Origin: JACCXG01 sp963750935
GTDB lineage: Bacteria; Acidobacteriota; Vicinamibacteria; Vicinamibacterales; 2-12-FULL-66-21
Direction: 5' to 3'
Assembly: GCA_963750935.1 (NCBI GenBank)
Contig: CAVVSR010000004.1
Location: forward strand, 124,001 to 188,000
DNA length: 64,000 bases
Below are positions 48,907 to 57,903 of this stretch, in pieces. Positions within the stretch are counted from its first letter, which is position 1; every line of letters starts with the position of its first letter. Position numbers and translations under genes: made by a program. Under the pieces are notes generated by a model. It saw only the letters and a list, made by a program, of their open reading frames with translations, made no database searches and was not told the origin of the DNA.

Positions 48907-49026
48907 GCGGGAGACACTATCACGAGGGATTTGGCGCAAGTCGGAGGGAAAAAGGCGGCAGGAAAAAGGGGGGCAAGGCTCAGCGGTCGTTGACGGCCCT
49001 CGGATGGCCGACTACGATTACGGTTT

Positions 49027-50047
49027 GTGCTTTCGCAGACAGCCCTGGTGACAACGCGCAAGATTTCCCTGGATACGATTCGCGATGCGGCCACGATTGT
49101 GTACGAGGCCGCGGTGCGGACGCCGCTGGTCCGGCTCGATCTGGGACCGAAAGTCGCCGACGCCGCCGCGCGCACCGGGCCGGAGCTCGAGATTTACCTC
49201 AAGCTCGAAACGCTGCAGCCGATCGGCTCCTTCAAGATCCGCGGCGCCTACAACGCCGTCCGTCATCTCACCCCGGACCAGCTCGCGCAGGGCGTGTGGA
49301 CCGTGAGCGCGGGAAATGCCGCGCAGGGGGTGGCGTTCGCCGCGCGCCGGGTTGGCGCCGCCGCGAGCGTCCTCGTGATGGACACCGCACCGGCCACGAA
49401 GCTGCGCGCCATCGAGCGGCTCGGCGCGACGATCGTCCAGGCCTCCTACGAGGAATGCTGGCGCACCGTCGAGGCCCATCGCTCCGACCGCCTCCAGGGC
49501 CACTTCGTGCACCCGTTCGACGACGACCTGTTCATCAGCGGCAACGGCACCGTCGGCCTCGAGATCGTCGAAGACCTGCCTGATGTCGACGCCGGTGATC
49601 GCGCCGCTCGGCGGCGGTGGGCTGCTGGCTGGCGCGGCGGCCGCGGTCCGCGCGCTGCGGCCGTCGGCGAAGATCTACGCGGCGGAACCGGCCACGGCCG
49701 CGCCGCTGGCGCGCTCGTTCGCCCGCGGCCAGGCCAGCCAGTTCGAGGAGTGGGAGGCGTCGTTCGTCGACGGCGCCGGCGGCCGCTCGGTACTCGACAG
49801 CATGTGGCCGCTGCTTCGCGAGTCGGTGCACGAATCACTGGTGGTCAGCCTCGAGGACGTGGCCCGCGCGATGGCCCTGGTCGCGGACCGGGTGCACGTC
49901 ATCGCCGAGGGCGCGGCCGGATGCGCGATCGCCGCCGCGCTCAGCCCCGCGTTCGCACAGCGCGGGCACCGCAAGGTCGTCGCCATCGTCTCGGGCGGCA
50001 ACATCGATCTCTCGCGCTTCGCCAGGCTGGTCGGCGCCTGTGCATGA
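49027..50047 (+). CDS. PLP-dependent threonine/serine dehydratase-like enzyme, one frame break
   Basis: About 340 residues, fold-type II PLP enzyme. PLP lysine in PIGSFKIRGAYNAV, SAGNAAQGVAFAARRVG, and after a frame change near 49583 the phosphate-binding loop APLGGGGLLAG, then YAAEPATAAPLA, EGAAGCAIAAAL and VSGGNIDLSRFA. Members deaminate threonine to 2-oxobutanoate or serine to pyruvate, or racemise serine; no ACT regulatory domain is present, so a catabolic form or racemase is as likely as biosynthetic IlvA. GTG start at 49027. Followed by the glucan phosphorylase gene 23 bases on. Confidence 0.85.
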
Positions 50048-50069
50048 CGACTGCAATGGAAGGATCATC

Positions 50070-52223
50070 GTGGAGTCCAACGTCACTGTTCCCCAAGGTA
50101 CGGCCCTCCCGAATCAGCTGAAGCGGCTCCCCGAGCTGGCATCCGATCTGTGGTGGACCTGGAACCCGCGTGCCCGCGAGGTGTTCAGGAAGCTCGATTA
50201 CCCGCTCTGGCGGCAGACCGCGCACAACCCGGTGCTGATGCTGCGGCAGGTGTCGACCGAGATGCTCTCGCTCGCCGCCGCCGACGATCGGTTCCTCGCC
50301 GTCTACGACGCCGCCATCGACGCGCTCGACCGCGCGCGCGATTCGCGCGACACCTGGTTTCACAAACGCTTCCCGGACAGCCAGGGATCGATCGCCTACT
50401 TCTCGGCCGAGTTCGCGCTGCACCAGTCGCTGCCGATCTACGCCGGCGGCCTCGGCGTCCTCGCCGGCGATCACTGCAAGGAAGCCAGCGACCTGGGCAT
50501 CCCGCTCATCGGCGTCGGGTTCATGTATCCGCAGGGCTACTTCCACCAGACGGTGTCGCCCGAGGGGTGGCAGCAGGAAGTCTACGAGCGGCTGAACTGG
50601 ACCGATGCGCCGATCGAGCCGGCCGTGCTCCCCGACGGCAAACCCTGCATCGTCGCGGTACCGCTCGGCAACCGCAGCGTGCTCGTCTCGGTGTGGCGGG
50701 TGCGGCTCGGGCGCGTGACGCTCTATCTCCTCGACACCGATCTCGAGGAGAACGCCCCGTGGGATCGCGAGCTGTCGGCGCGGCTGTACGGCGGCGACCG
50801 CGAGACGCGCATCCAGCAGGAGATCATCCTCGGCATCGGCGGCGTGCGGGCGCTGAAGGCGCTCGGCGCGGCGCCCTCGGTCTGGCACCTCAACGAAGGG
50901 CATGCCGCCTTCGTCGTGCTGCAGCGGATCCGCGATCATCTGGAACAGGGGCAGGGCTTCGAGGCGGCGCTGCAGGACGTGCGCCGCACGACGATGTTCA
51001 CGACGCACACGCCGGTGCCGGCCGGGCACGACGCCTTCCCGTTCAACCTGGTCGAGAAGCACCTCGCCGGCGCGTGGGGCACGCTCGGCGCCTACCGCGA
51101 CGCCTTCCTCGCGCTCGGTCATTACGACAACGGCAGCGGTCCGCTCTTCAACATGACGGCGCTCGCGCTGAGGACCGCCGGGACCGTGAACGGCGTCAGC
51201 CAGCTGCACGGCCACGTCACCCGCGAGATGTGGGGACCGATCTGGCCGGGCGTGCCGGACGACAAGCGTCCGGTCGGGTTCATCACCAACGGCGTCCACG
51301 TGCCGACCTGGCTGTCGGCGGAGCTCGCGATCCTGTTCGACGATCACCTCGGCGCCGACTGGCGCGAGCGGCACGACGACCCGCAGCTGTGGACGAAGAT
51401 CCTCGACATTCCGGACGAAGAGCTGTGGGCGGCGCGAAACGCGCTGCGCAACTACCTGTTCGCCTTCATCCGCGAGCGCGCGCGATCGCGCTGGATGGAA
51501 GAGCGCGTGAGCGCGGCCCGCGTCGTCGCGGCCGGCACGCTGCTCGATCCGAACGCGCTGACGATCGGCTTCGCGCGCCGCTTCACCGGCTACAAGCGGC
51601 CCGAGCTGATCTTCCACAACCCCGAGCGGTTGATGAACATCCTCAACGCGCACCGGCGGCCGGTGCAGATCGTGTTCGCCGGCAAGGCCCACCCGGCCGA
51701 CGAGACCGGCAAGCACCACCTGCAGCAGGTGTATCGTCGAGCCGTCGACCCGATGTTTGGCGGGCGAATTGCGTTCGTGGACGACTATGACCTGCACGTC
51801 GCGCACTTCCTGGTGCAGGGCTGCGACGTCTGGCTGAACAATCCGCGGAAGCCGCTCGAGGCGAGCGGCACCAGCGGCATGAAGGCGTCGGTGAACGGCG
51901 TCCCGCACCTCAGCATCGGCGACGGCTGGTGGGCGGAAGGGTTCACCGGCAGGAACGGCTGGCTGATCGAAGGACAGGCGCCCCAGCACGATCATGGCGC
52001 CGTCGACGTCGCCGATGCCGAGGCGCTGTATAACCTGCTCGAGTCCGAGATCGTACCGGCCTTCTACGATCGGGACGCGAACGGCATTCCGCGGCGCTGG
52101 CTCGCCGTCGTCCGTCAGGCGATCCTCACCGTCACGCCCCGCTTCAGCGCGCGGCGGATGGTGAAGGAATACGCTGAGACGATGTACGGCCCCGCCATGC
52201 GCCAGCTCACGCCCTCCCGCTGA
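50070..52223 (+). CDS. glgP: Alpha-glucan (glycogen) phosphorylase, GT35
   Basis: 717 residues, short bacterial GT35 form. Releases glucose 1-phosphate from glycogen or maltodextrin with phosphate. Segments: LWWTWNPRAREVFRKLD, AYFSAEFALHQSLPIYAGGLGVLAGDHCKEASDLG, WHLNEGHAAFVVLQRI, TTHTPVPAGHDAFP, GFARRFTGYKRPELIF, and the PLP-binding lysine in EASGTSGMKASVNGVPHLSIGDGWWAEG. Start GTG 50070 with GGAAGGA five bases upstream; the open frame upstream is unsupported. N-terminal domain matches the DUF3417 region of this subfamily. Confidence 0.93.
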   Translation: MESNVTVPQGTALPNQLKRLPELASDLWWTWNPRAREVFRKLDYPLWRQTAHNPVLMLRQVSTEMLSLAAADDRFLAVYDAAIDALDRARDSRDTWFHKRFPDSQGSIAYFSAEFALHQSLPIYAGGLGVLAGDHCKEASDLGIPLIGVGFMYPQGYFHQTVSPEGWQQEVYERLNWTDAPIEPAVLPDGKPCIVAVPLGNRSVLVSVWRVRLGRVTLYLLDTDLEENAPWDRELSARLYGGDRETRIQQEIILGIGGVRALKALGAAPSVWHLNEGHAAFVVLQRIRDHLEQGQGFEAALQDVRRTTMFTTHTPVPAGHDAFPFNLVEKHLAGAWGTLGAYRDAFLALGHYDNGSGPLFNMTALALRTAGTVNGVSQLHGHVTREMWGPIWPGVPDDKRPVGFITNGVHVPTWLSAELAILFDDHLGADWRERHDDPQLWTKILDIPDEELWAARNALRNYLFAFIRERARSRWMEERVSAARVVAAGTLLDPNALTIGFARRFTGYKRPELIFHNPERLMNILNAHRRPVQIVFAGKAHPADETGKHHLQQVYRRAVDPMFGGRIAFVDDYDLHVAHFLVQGCDVWLNNPRKPLEASGTSGMKASVNGVPHLSIGDGWWAEGFTGRNGWLIEGQAPQHDHGAVDVADAEALYNLLESEIVPAFYDRDANGIPRRWLAVVRQAILTVTPRFSARRMVKEYAETMYGPAMRQLTPSR

Positions 52224-52259
52224 GGGCCCGCGGCGACTCGCAGCCGGCGCGGAAACCCG

Positions 52260-52275
52260 GCCGGCGGTTGCCGGC
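52260..52275 (+). terminator. Weak hairpin after glgP
   Basis: GCCGGC-GGTT-GCCGGC, 6-bp stem followed by GTCTTGT, 37 bases after the glgP stop. Possible weak terminator. Confidence 0.3.
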
Positions 52276-52360
52276 GTCTTGTACTGAGACGCGGGTCGGT
52301 GGTCGCCTGCCTCGGCCGCACGCGCGGCCGGACGGCGCGTAACGAAAGGAATCAGCGAGG

Positions 52361-52819
52361 GTGTCCCGGAAAACCATGGCGCAGACGAGGTGCGCGCTCT
52401 GCGGCGCGAAAGACGTGTCGGAGCCGCGCGGCGAGGAACGCTACTGCCGCGACTGCTGGGACAAGAAGATCGCCGTCGAGGAGATCGTCGCCCGCGAGTT
52501 CGCGCTGAAGCGCTACATCCGCGCCCATAGCGCGGAGAAGTACCTGATCTATCACTCCACCCTGAAGCGGCCCTGCGGGCAGCTCATCGTCGTGGACGAC
52601 GGCTACGACCTGTTCCTCACGATGGTCCTCTACCCCAGCTTCGCGTGGGACGAGCCCGCCTATCACCTCGAAGGCGACCCCGAGGGCCGGACGTTCGCCG
52701 AGATCCTGGTGGACGTGGTGGCGGCCGAAGTCATCGAGCCGTGGGGCGGCGGGAAGTGGCATCTCGACATCTTCCGGTCGGCGAATCTCGAGCCGGAAGA
52801 CTGGAACGGCGAGATGTAG
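52361..52819 (+). CDS. Small zinc-ribbon protein of unknown function
   Basis: 152 residues from GTG 52361 (147 from ATG 52376). N-terminal zinc ribbon CALCG...CRDCW, then a basic helix (EEIVAREFALKRYIRAHSAEKYLIYH) and an alpha/beta domain (QLIVVDDGYDLFLTMVLYPSFAWDEPAYHLEGD; GGKWHLDIFRSANLEPEDW). Not a family I recognise. AAGGA lies 10 bases before the GTG. It follows glgP in the same direction after about 140 bases and precedes a strong promoter, so it may be an independent unit. Confidence 0.75.
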   Translation: MSRKTMAQTRCALCGAKDVSEPRGEERYCRDCWDKKIAVEEIVAREFALKRYIRAHSAEKYLIYHSTLKRPCGQLIVVDDGYDLFLTMVLYPSFAWDEPAYHLEGDPEGRTFAEILVDVVAAEVIEPWGGGKWHLDIFRSANLEPEDWNGEM

Positions 52820-52881
52820 CAACTGCGGGAAATACGGGGTTTCGCCGGATATCGTACTTACGTACCTGCCAACTTTTATCT

Positions 52882-52890
52882 TGCTATAAT
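52882..52890 (+). promoter_or_regulatory. Extended -10 promoter for the gene at 52996
   Basis: TGCTATAAT is an exact TGnTATAAT extended -10 in a locally AT-rich stretch. Transcription would begin near 52897, giving a leader of about 100 bases. Confidence 0.7.
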
Positions 52891-52897
52891 CCCCCCG

Positions 52898-52919
52898 GCT
52901 GCCGGCCTTCGCTGGCGGC
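52898..52919 (+). promoter_or_regulatory. 5'-leader hairpin
   Basis: GCTGCCGGC-CTTC-GCTGGCGGC folds into a 9-bp stem with two G-U pairs, exactly at the predicted 5' end of the transcript of the exported protein at 52996. The rest of the leader (52920-52990) has further GC-rich self-complementary stretches. Could be an mRNA-stabilising cap stem or part of a regulatory leader. Confidence 0.45.
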
Positions 52920-52995
52920 TCACAGGTAACCTAAAAGTCCCCCGAGCCGAGAGCCGTTCCGCGACGGCGCCGTCGGCAACCCGTCGGAGGTAGCC

Positions 52996-53451
52996 ATGAA
53001 CCGCTCCGTGTTCGCGCCTGCCCTCACGTTACTCGTCTCCGTCACCATCGTCTCAACCGCGTTCGCCCAGGCCAAGCCGGCCGTCGCGACCAGCACTCCC
53101 CCGCCACCCGCGGCCAAGGCGAAGTTCACCACGCCGATCAAAGGTGACGTCGCCGTGCAGGTGATTCAGGGCAAGTCCAACTTCGTGGGCAAGGAGATCG
53201 TCACGACCTACCGTGTCAAGAACATGGCGTCGGGACCGATTGCGTTGCTGAAGGTGGACGAGTATTGGTACGACAAAGGCGGGAAGATGGTGTCGACTGA
53301 CACTCAGCGCCACAAGCAGCCGTTCCTGCCCGGCGAGATCATCGAGATGACGACGCGGGCGCCGGCGCTGCCCGGCGCGGCCCGCAATCAGGCGACGTTC
53401 TCACACGCCAACGGCAAGGTCACCGTCAAGCCGGTCAAGCAGTTCCAGTAA
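52996..53451 (+). CDS. Exported protein of unknown function
   Basis: 151 residues. Signal peptide MNRSVFAPALTLLVSVTIVSTAFAQ, a Pro-rich spacer, then one beta-sandwich-like domain (VTTYRVKNMASGPIALLKVDEYWYDKGGKMVSTDTQRHKQPFLPGEIIEMTTRAP) that resembles FxLYD/DUF-type folds in which a protein 'wing' follows KVxE.WYDK..K.V. Ends KVTVKPVKQFQ. GGAGGT precedes the ATG. The exact extended -10 and long leader suggest high expression. Confidence 0.8.
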   Translation: MNRSVFAPALTLLVSVTIVSTAFAQAKPAVATSTPPPPAAKAKFTTPIKGDVAVQVIQGKSNFVGKEIVTTYRVKNMASGPIALLKVDEYWYDKGGKMVSTDTQRHKQPFLPGEIIEMTTRAPALPGAARNQATFSHANGKVTVKPVKQFQ

Positions 53452-53827
53452 TCCGGGTCCGCGCCGCGAGGCGCTCGGCGTACTCGCCGGCGATGGGCAG
53501 CTTCCATCGCCGGCGGGTGAACGCCTTCACGAGACACATCGCCCAGCAGACCACCCAGAGCGCCCAGCAGATCCAGGACGCGACCAGCAGCGCGCGGAAC
53601 GCGGTCGCCGACACGATCACGGCCGCGAACGCCACGATCAGCAACAGGCCCACCAGCACGCCGAGGCCACCGAGGCCGAGGATCGACTGCCACGCATGAA
53701 ATCGGACGTAGGAGTTCGTGCGTTCGGCCATCAGCACCAGCACGCCTGACAGCGGCCCGGCCAGGTAGGCCAGGGTCGCCGCCACGTGCGGCTCGAGACC
53801 GGTGGTCGAGGGTTCGCGCGGATTCAT
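53435..53827 (-). CDS. DUF4870-like small membrane protein
   Basis: 130 residues with three or four helices (AATLAYLAGPLSGVLVLMAE; FHAWQSILGLGGLGVLVGLLLIVAF; ALLVASWICWALWVVCWAMCLVKAF). The sequence YLAGPLSGVLVLM..RTNSYVRFHAWQSI is the DUF4870 signature. Start MNPREPS at 53827 because it overlaps the upstream fragment by ATGA; the longer frame to 53905 is not supported. Function unknown. Its 3' end overlaps the convergent exported-protein gene by 17 bases. Confidence 0.82.
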   Translation of the reverse strand: MNPREPSTTGLEPHVAATLAYLAGPLSGVLVLMAERTNSYVRFHAWQSILGLGGLGVLVGLLLIVAFAAVIVSATAFRALLVASWICWALWVVCWAMCLVKAFTRRRWKLPIAGEYAERLAARTRITGTA

Positions 53828-54027
53828 CGGATGCTGACCTCCAGCTCGCGCGACACCGTCGGCGCGTCGGCGACTTGCGCGCGCGCCTCGTCGGTGTGGC
53901 TGCACGCAAGCCGGCCGTCGTCGCGCGTCAAGGTGGTCGCGATCTGCAGGCCGTGCGATGCCGGAATGTGGTCGTACACTTCCGCGAAAACCGTCAACTC
54001 GTCGTGGCTATCGAATTCCCGTGCCAG
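53824..54027 (-). pseudogene. C-terminal remnant of a VWFA-related exported protein
   Basis: The stretch REFDSHDELTVFAEVYDHIP..HGLQIATTLTRDDGRLACSHTDEARAQ...VSRELEVSIR closely follows the C-terminal sandwich of acidobacterial VWFA-related proteins ('DxLTVFAEVYDN...TTLRDDGRVVF...SRE..FRVR'). The rest of the domain and the whole VWFA part are missing, and the segment between SHTDE and VSRELEV is shorter than expected. Upstream sequence is not homologous. Its stop overlaps the DUF4870 start, suggesting the two were once one operon. Confidence 0.5.
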
Positions 54028-54183
54028 GTCGGGGCGGCAGGAGCAGACGCAGGATGACGCTTGCGGGCTTGTGCACGTGGCCCATCTTACTGTCATGCAG
54101 AGCTCGCGTCCGTTAACATCCTTAACATTCGCGTCAGCAGCGATTTACGACGATTGCGCAAACCTTGTGCGGCCGTCCGACGT

Positions 54184-54214
54184 CCTACTGTCCAGTAGGC
54201 CGGCCTTATATACT
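54184..54214 (+). promoter_or_regulatory. Promoter of the M24 peptidase gene with a palindrome over the -35 region
   Basis: TATACT at 54209-54214 is a good -10 only 6 bases upstream of the ATG at 54221, so the transcript would be leaderless. The -35 region is covered by a perfect palindrome, CCTACTG-TC-CAGTAGG (54184-54199), a likely operator. No SD precedes the ATG. Confidence 0.55.
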
Positions 54215-54220
54215 CGTGAC

Positions 54221-55400
54221 ATGGCGTTACCTCTAGCCGAGATGCAACGCGCCCTCGAAGAAGAAGGGCTGGACGGGTGGTTGCTCTACGACTTCCAGGG
54301 GTCGAACCCGATCGCCACGCGCCTCTCCGGGCTCGCCGCCAGCAAGAAGATGACGACGCGGCGCTGGTATTACCTGATTCCGGCGAAGGGCGAGCCGCGC
54401 GGCCTGGTGCACGCGATCGAGCGCCACAATCTCGACGCCCTGCCGGGAGAGAAACGGCCGTACGCCGGGCGGGACCGCCTCGTCGCCGGCCTGAAGGAAC
54501 TGCTGACCGGCATCCGTCGCGTGGCGATGGAGTACTCGCCGGGCAACAACATTCCGTACATCTCCCGCGTCGATGCCGGCACGATCGAAAGCGTCCGCGA
54601 CCTCGGCGTCGAGGTGGTGTCGTCGGGTGATCTCGTGCAGCGGTTCGAAGTGTGGTCCGACTACGCGCTGGCCACCCATCGGGAGGCCTCCGACGCGCTC
54701 TATCGGATCAAGGACCAGGCCTTCGCGCTCGTGCGCGAACGGCTGGCCTCGGGCACGACGACCACGGAATACGACGTGCAGCAGGCGATGCTCGGCTGGT
54801 TCATGCAGGAAGGGCTGATTGCGGACGATACGCCGAATGTCTCAGCTCAGGAGAATGCCGGCAATCCGCACTATCACCCCTCTCGCGACGTCCATCGCAC
54901 CATTCGTCCCGGAGAGATCCTGTTGCTGGATCTCTGGGGTAAGCTCAACCGACCCAGCGCGGTGTTTGCGGACATCACCTGGGTCGGGTTCACGGGTCCG
55001 GTCGTGCCGGAGGAATATGCGCGCGCATTTGCCGCGGCCTGCGCCGGACGGGACGCCGCCATCGAGCTCGTCCAGAGCGCGGCGCGCAGCGGGCGGGAAC
55101 TGCGGGGCTACGAAGTCGACCGCGCCTGCCGGGCGGTAGTGGAGCGCGCCGGCTATGGCCCGCAATTCATCCATCGCACCGGCCATAGCCTCGGAGAGAC
55201 CGTCCACGGCAACGGCGTGCACCTCGACGATTACGAAACGCACGACGATCGCCGGCTGATCCCGGGAACTGGGTTTACGATCGAGCCTGGGGTCTACACG
55301 GATCGATTCGGGGTGCGGACGGAGATCAACATGTTCGTTGGACGGTCGCGATGCCGTCGTCAGCGGCGACGTCCAGCGGGAGATCGTCAGGCTCGGGTAA
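54221..55400 (+). CDS. M24 family Xaa-Pro-type metallopeptidase, frame broken at the C-terminus
   Basis: About 392 residues. N-terminal creatinase-like domain (EMQRALEEEGLDGWLLYDFQGSNPIA) and a pita-bread catalytic domain. Metal ligands fit the M24 pattern: D in LLDLWGK and DITWVGF, H in FIHRTGHSLG, E in TGFTIEPGVY and E in VRTEINMFV. Removes or cleaves N-terminal residues before proline. No signal peptide, so cytoplasmic. A frame change near 55340 leads to the true end RDAVVSGDVQREIVRLG with TAA at 55398. The ATG has no SD and lies next to the -10 (see promoter). Confidence 0.9.
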
Positions 55401-55427
55401 AACGTCAGGCCATCAGGAGAACAGGAA

Positions 55428-56976
55428 ATGTCCACGCGGAAGACGACGCTCTTTTACGGCTTTCTCATAGCGATCGCCTCGTTGGCCGTCGGCATGGTGA
55501 TCGCGTCACAGTGGGGGCTGCCCCAGGCGTCCTCGGCGCAGACGGTCAACGTGCCGGCTTCGAACACCGCCGCGCTCAACGGACCGATCGACGCGCAGAC
55601 GTTCCGCAACATCGCCAAGGCGCAGAGCCCGACCGTCGTCAACGTCCAGACGATGAGCCGCAGGAGCAGCCGCGAGCTGACGGAGTTCTTCGGCGGCAAC
55701 GACGATCTCCTGCAGCGGTTCTTCGGTGGCCAGCAGCCGCGCCAGCGCGGCCGCGGCCAGGCGGAACCGCCGCCCACAGGAAGGCACCGGCACCGGCTTC
55801 ATCATCGACAAGGCCGGCTACATCCTGACCAACAACCACGTGGTCGAAGGGGCCGACGACATCCGCATCGCGCTCTTCAACGCCGGCCGCAACGAGACCT
55901 ACGCGGCGAAGGTCGTCGGCCGTGACGCCCTCACCGACACCGCGCTGATCCAGCTGACCGACATGCCCTCGTCGCCGCTTCAGGAGGCGCGCTTCGGCGA
56001 CTCGTCGCTGATGCAGCCGGGCGACTGGGTCGTGGCGATCGGCAACCCGTTCCGGCTCAGTCACACGGTCACGGTCGGCGTGATCTCGGCGCTGGGCCGT
56101 CCGCTCGGCGGGACGACCGGGCGCCCGGTCAACATGCTGCAGACGGATGCGGCGATCAACCCGGGCAACTCGGGCGGTCCGCTCCTCAACGTCCGCGGCG
56201 AAGTGGTCGGCATCAACACCGCCATCTACACCGACGCGCAGCGCGCGGCCAACATCGGCATCGGCTTCGCCACGCCGATCAACGGCGTTCGCGATCTGCT
56301 GCCGCAGCTGCGCACCGGCAAGGTGGTCCGCGGCGTCATCGGCGTGCGCGTGAGCGCCGATCCGATCAGCAAGGAGATGGCGCAGGGTCTCGGCCTCCCC
56401 GGCGCGGGCGGCGCGCTGCTGTCGCAGGTCACCGCGGGCGGACCGGCAGAGAAGGCCGGCCTCCAGCCCGGCGACGTCATCGTCGAGTTCAACGGCCGTC
56501 CGGTTGCCGACAACGAGGCGCTGGTCAACTCCGTCGTCGGCACCAAGCCGGGGACGACGGTGCCGTTGACGGTGTTCCGCAACAAGCAGCGGCGGACGAT
56601 GAACGTCACGATCGACGAGCTCGATCTGGAGGCGGAAGAAGGACGCGCCGCGTCGCGGGGCGGCACCCGGCCGGAGGAAGAACCGACCGCGACCGGGTTC
56701 GGCATGGAGGTCGGGGCGATCACGCCGGAGATCGCCCGCGAGCTGCAGCTGCCGCGCAACCGCGGTGGAGCGATCGTGCTCGATGTCGAGCGCAACAGCC
56801 CGGCCGCCGCGGCCGGCATCCGTCCGAACGACGTGATCCTCGAGGTGAACCAGCAGCCGGTCGCCAACGTGAGCCAGGTGCAGCGGGAGCTCCAGCGCGC
56901 CACGGCCGGCCAGCCGGTGTTCCTGCTGATCCGCCGCGACGACCAGGACGTGTTCGTGACCATGACCAAGCGCTGA
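55428..56976 (+). CDS. Do/HtrA-family serine protease with two PDZ domains, one frame break
   Basis: About 516 residues. N-terminal membrane anchor or signal (LFYGFLIAIASLAVGMVIASQWG). Trypsin-like triad: H in LTNNHVVEGAD, D in ALTDTALIQL, S in NPGNSGGPLL, with the FRLSHTVTVGVISALGR segment. Two PDZ domains follow (GVIGVRVSADPISKEMAQGLGLP...KAGLQPGDVIVEFNG; IVLDVERNSPAAAAGIRPNDVILEVN). Degrades or refolds damaged envelope proteins. One frame change near 55772, in the QGTGTGFII region. ATG lies 28 bases after the M24 gene. Confidence 0.92.
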
Positions 56977-56984
56977 GCGCGGGG

Positions 56985-57851
56985 TTGGCGGCGCCCCCGA
57001 CACGACGTCTTCCCCGGCGAACCTGGATCGGTCTGCTGGTGATGGTCGTGTCGGAAGCGGCCACGCTCGCGGACATCCAGCCCTTCCCGGTGTGGAACAC
57101 CCCGATCGCCTGGACCGGCTACATCCTGTTCGCCGACGGGCTGGTCTGGTATCGACGCGGCAGTTCATGGCTGACGCACGCCAGGGCCGAGTTCCTGTTC
57201 CTGGCGTTCGCGTCCGTTCCGCTGTGGCTGATCTTCGAGCTGTACAACACGCACGCCATTCACAACTGGCACTACGTCGGGCTTCCCGAATCGATCCCGC
57301 TCCGTTATGCCGGCTACGCGTGGTCGTTCGCGACGATCTGGCCGGCCATCTTCGAGAGCGGGGACCTGGTCTCCGCGCTGCGCGATCGACGGGCCGACCG
57401 CAATCGGGCCGCGCCGGCCGTCAGGCACCGGCTCGACGCGACGGGCTGGCTGAGCATTGCGGCGGGTGCCCTGATGCTGATCGTGCCGGTCGTCTACCCG
57501 TCGCAGTACCTCGCCGCGCCGGTCTTCCTGGGGTTCATCTTCCTGCTCGATCCCATCAACGCCCACGTCGGCGCCGAATCGCTGCGCGGGGACTTCCGGG
57601 CGGGCCGCTACGGACGGCTCATCAACCTGCTGGCCGCCGGGCTGATTTGCGGGGTGCTGTGGGAGTTCTGGAACTACTGGGCCGAGGCCAAATGGATCTA
57701 CGACGTCCCGATCCTGCCGCGCTGGCGGATCTTCGAGATGCCGGTGCTCGGATACGGCGGCTTTCCGGCCTTTGCCGTCGAGTGCTTCACGATGTACGTA
57801 GCTCTGCGGCATGTGATCTGGCGTGCTGGATCGCGGCCAATCTCTATATAA
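56985..57851 (+). CDS. Polytopic membrane protein of unknown function
   Basis: 288 residues with about seven hydrophobic segments (WIGLLVMVVSEAATLADI; TPIAWTGYILFADGLVW; FLFLAFASVPLWLIFELYN; WLSIAAGALMLIVPVVYP; APVFLGFIFLLDPIN; LINLLAAGLICGVLWEFWNYW; FPAFAVECFTMYVALRHVIW). Conserved-looking polar residues are the N, W and E of FELYNTHAIHNWHY and GVLWEFWNYWAEAKWIYD. Start TTG 56985, 9 bases after the Do protease stop; the N-terminal Arg-rich stretch is consistent with a positive-inside start. Not recognised. Confidence 0.75.
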   Translation: MAAPPTRRLPRRTWIGLLVMVVSEAATLADIQPFPVWNTPIAWTGYILFADGLVWYRRGSSWLTHARAEFLFLAFASVPLWLIFELYNTHAIHNWHYVGLPESIPLRYAGYAWSFATIWPAIFESGDLVSALRDRRADRNRAAPAVRHRLDATGWLSIAAGALMLIVPVVYPSQYLAAPVFLGFIFLLDPINAHVGAESLRGDFRAGRYGRLINLLAAGLICGVLWEFWNYWAEAKWIYDVPILPRWRIFEMPVLGYGGFPAFAVECFTMYVALRHVIWRAGSRPISI

Positions 57852-57903
57852 TGAGCGGCTTCGCCGCCCGCGTAACGGCCGGTCGATCGAAGGAGCTTCT
57901 GGA

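Noticed and set aside
52896..52995. Leader considered as a cyclic-di-GMP (GEMM) riboswitch because of CACAGGTAACC
   Set aside because: The conserved GACGCAAAGC core and the paired P1b/P2 layout of that class are missing.
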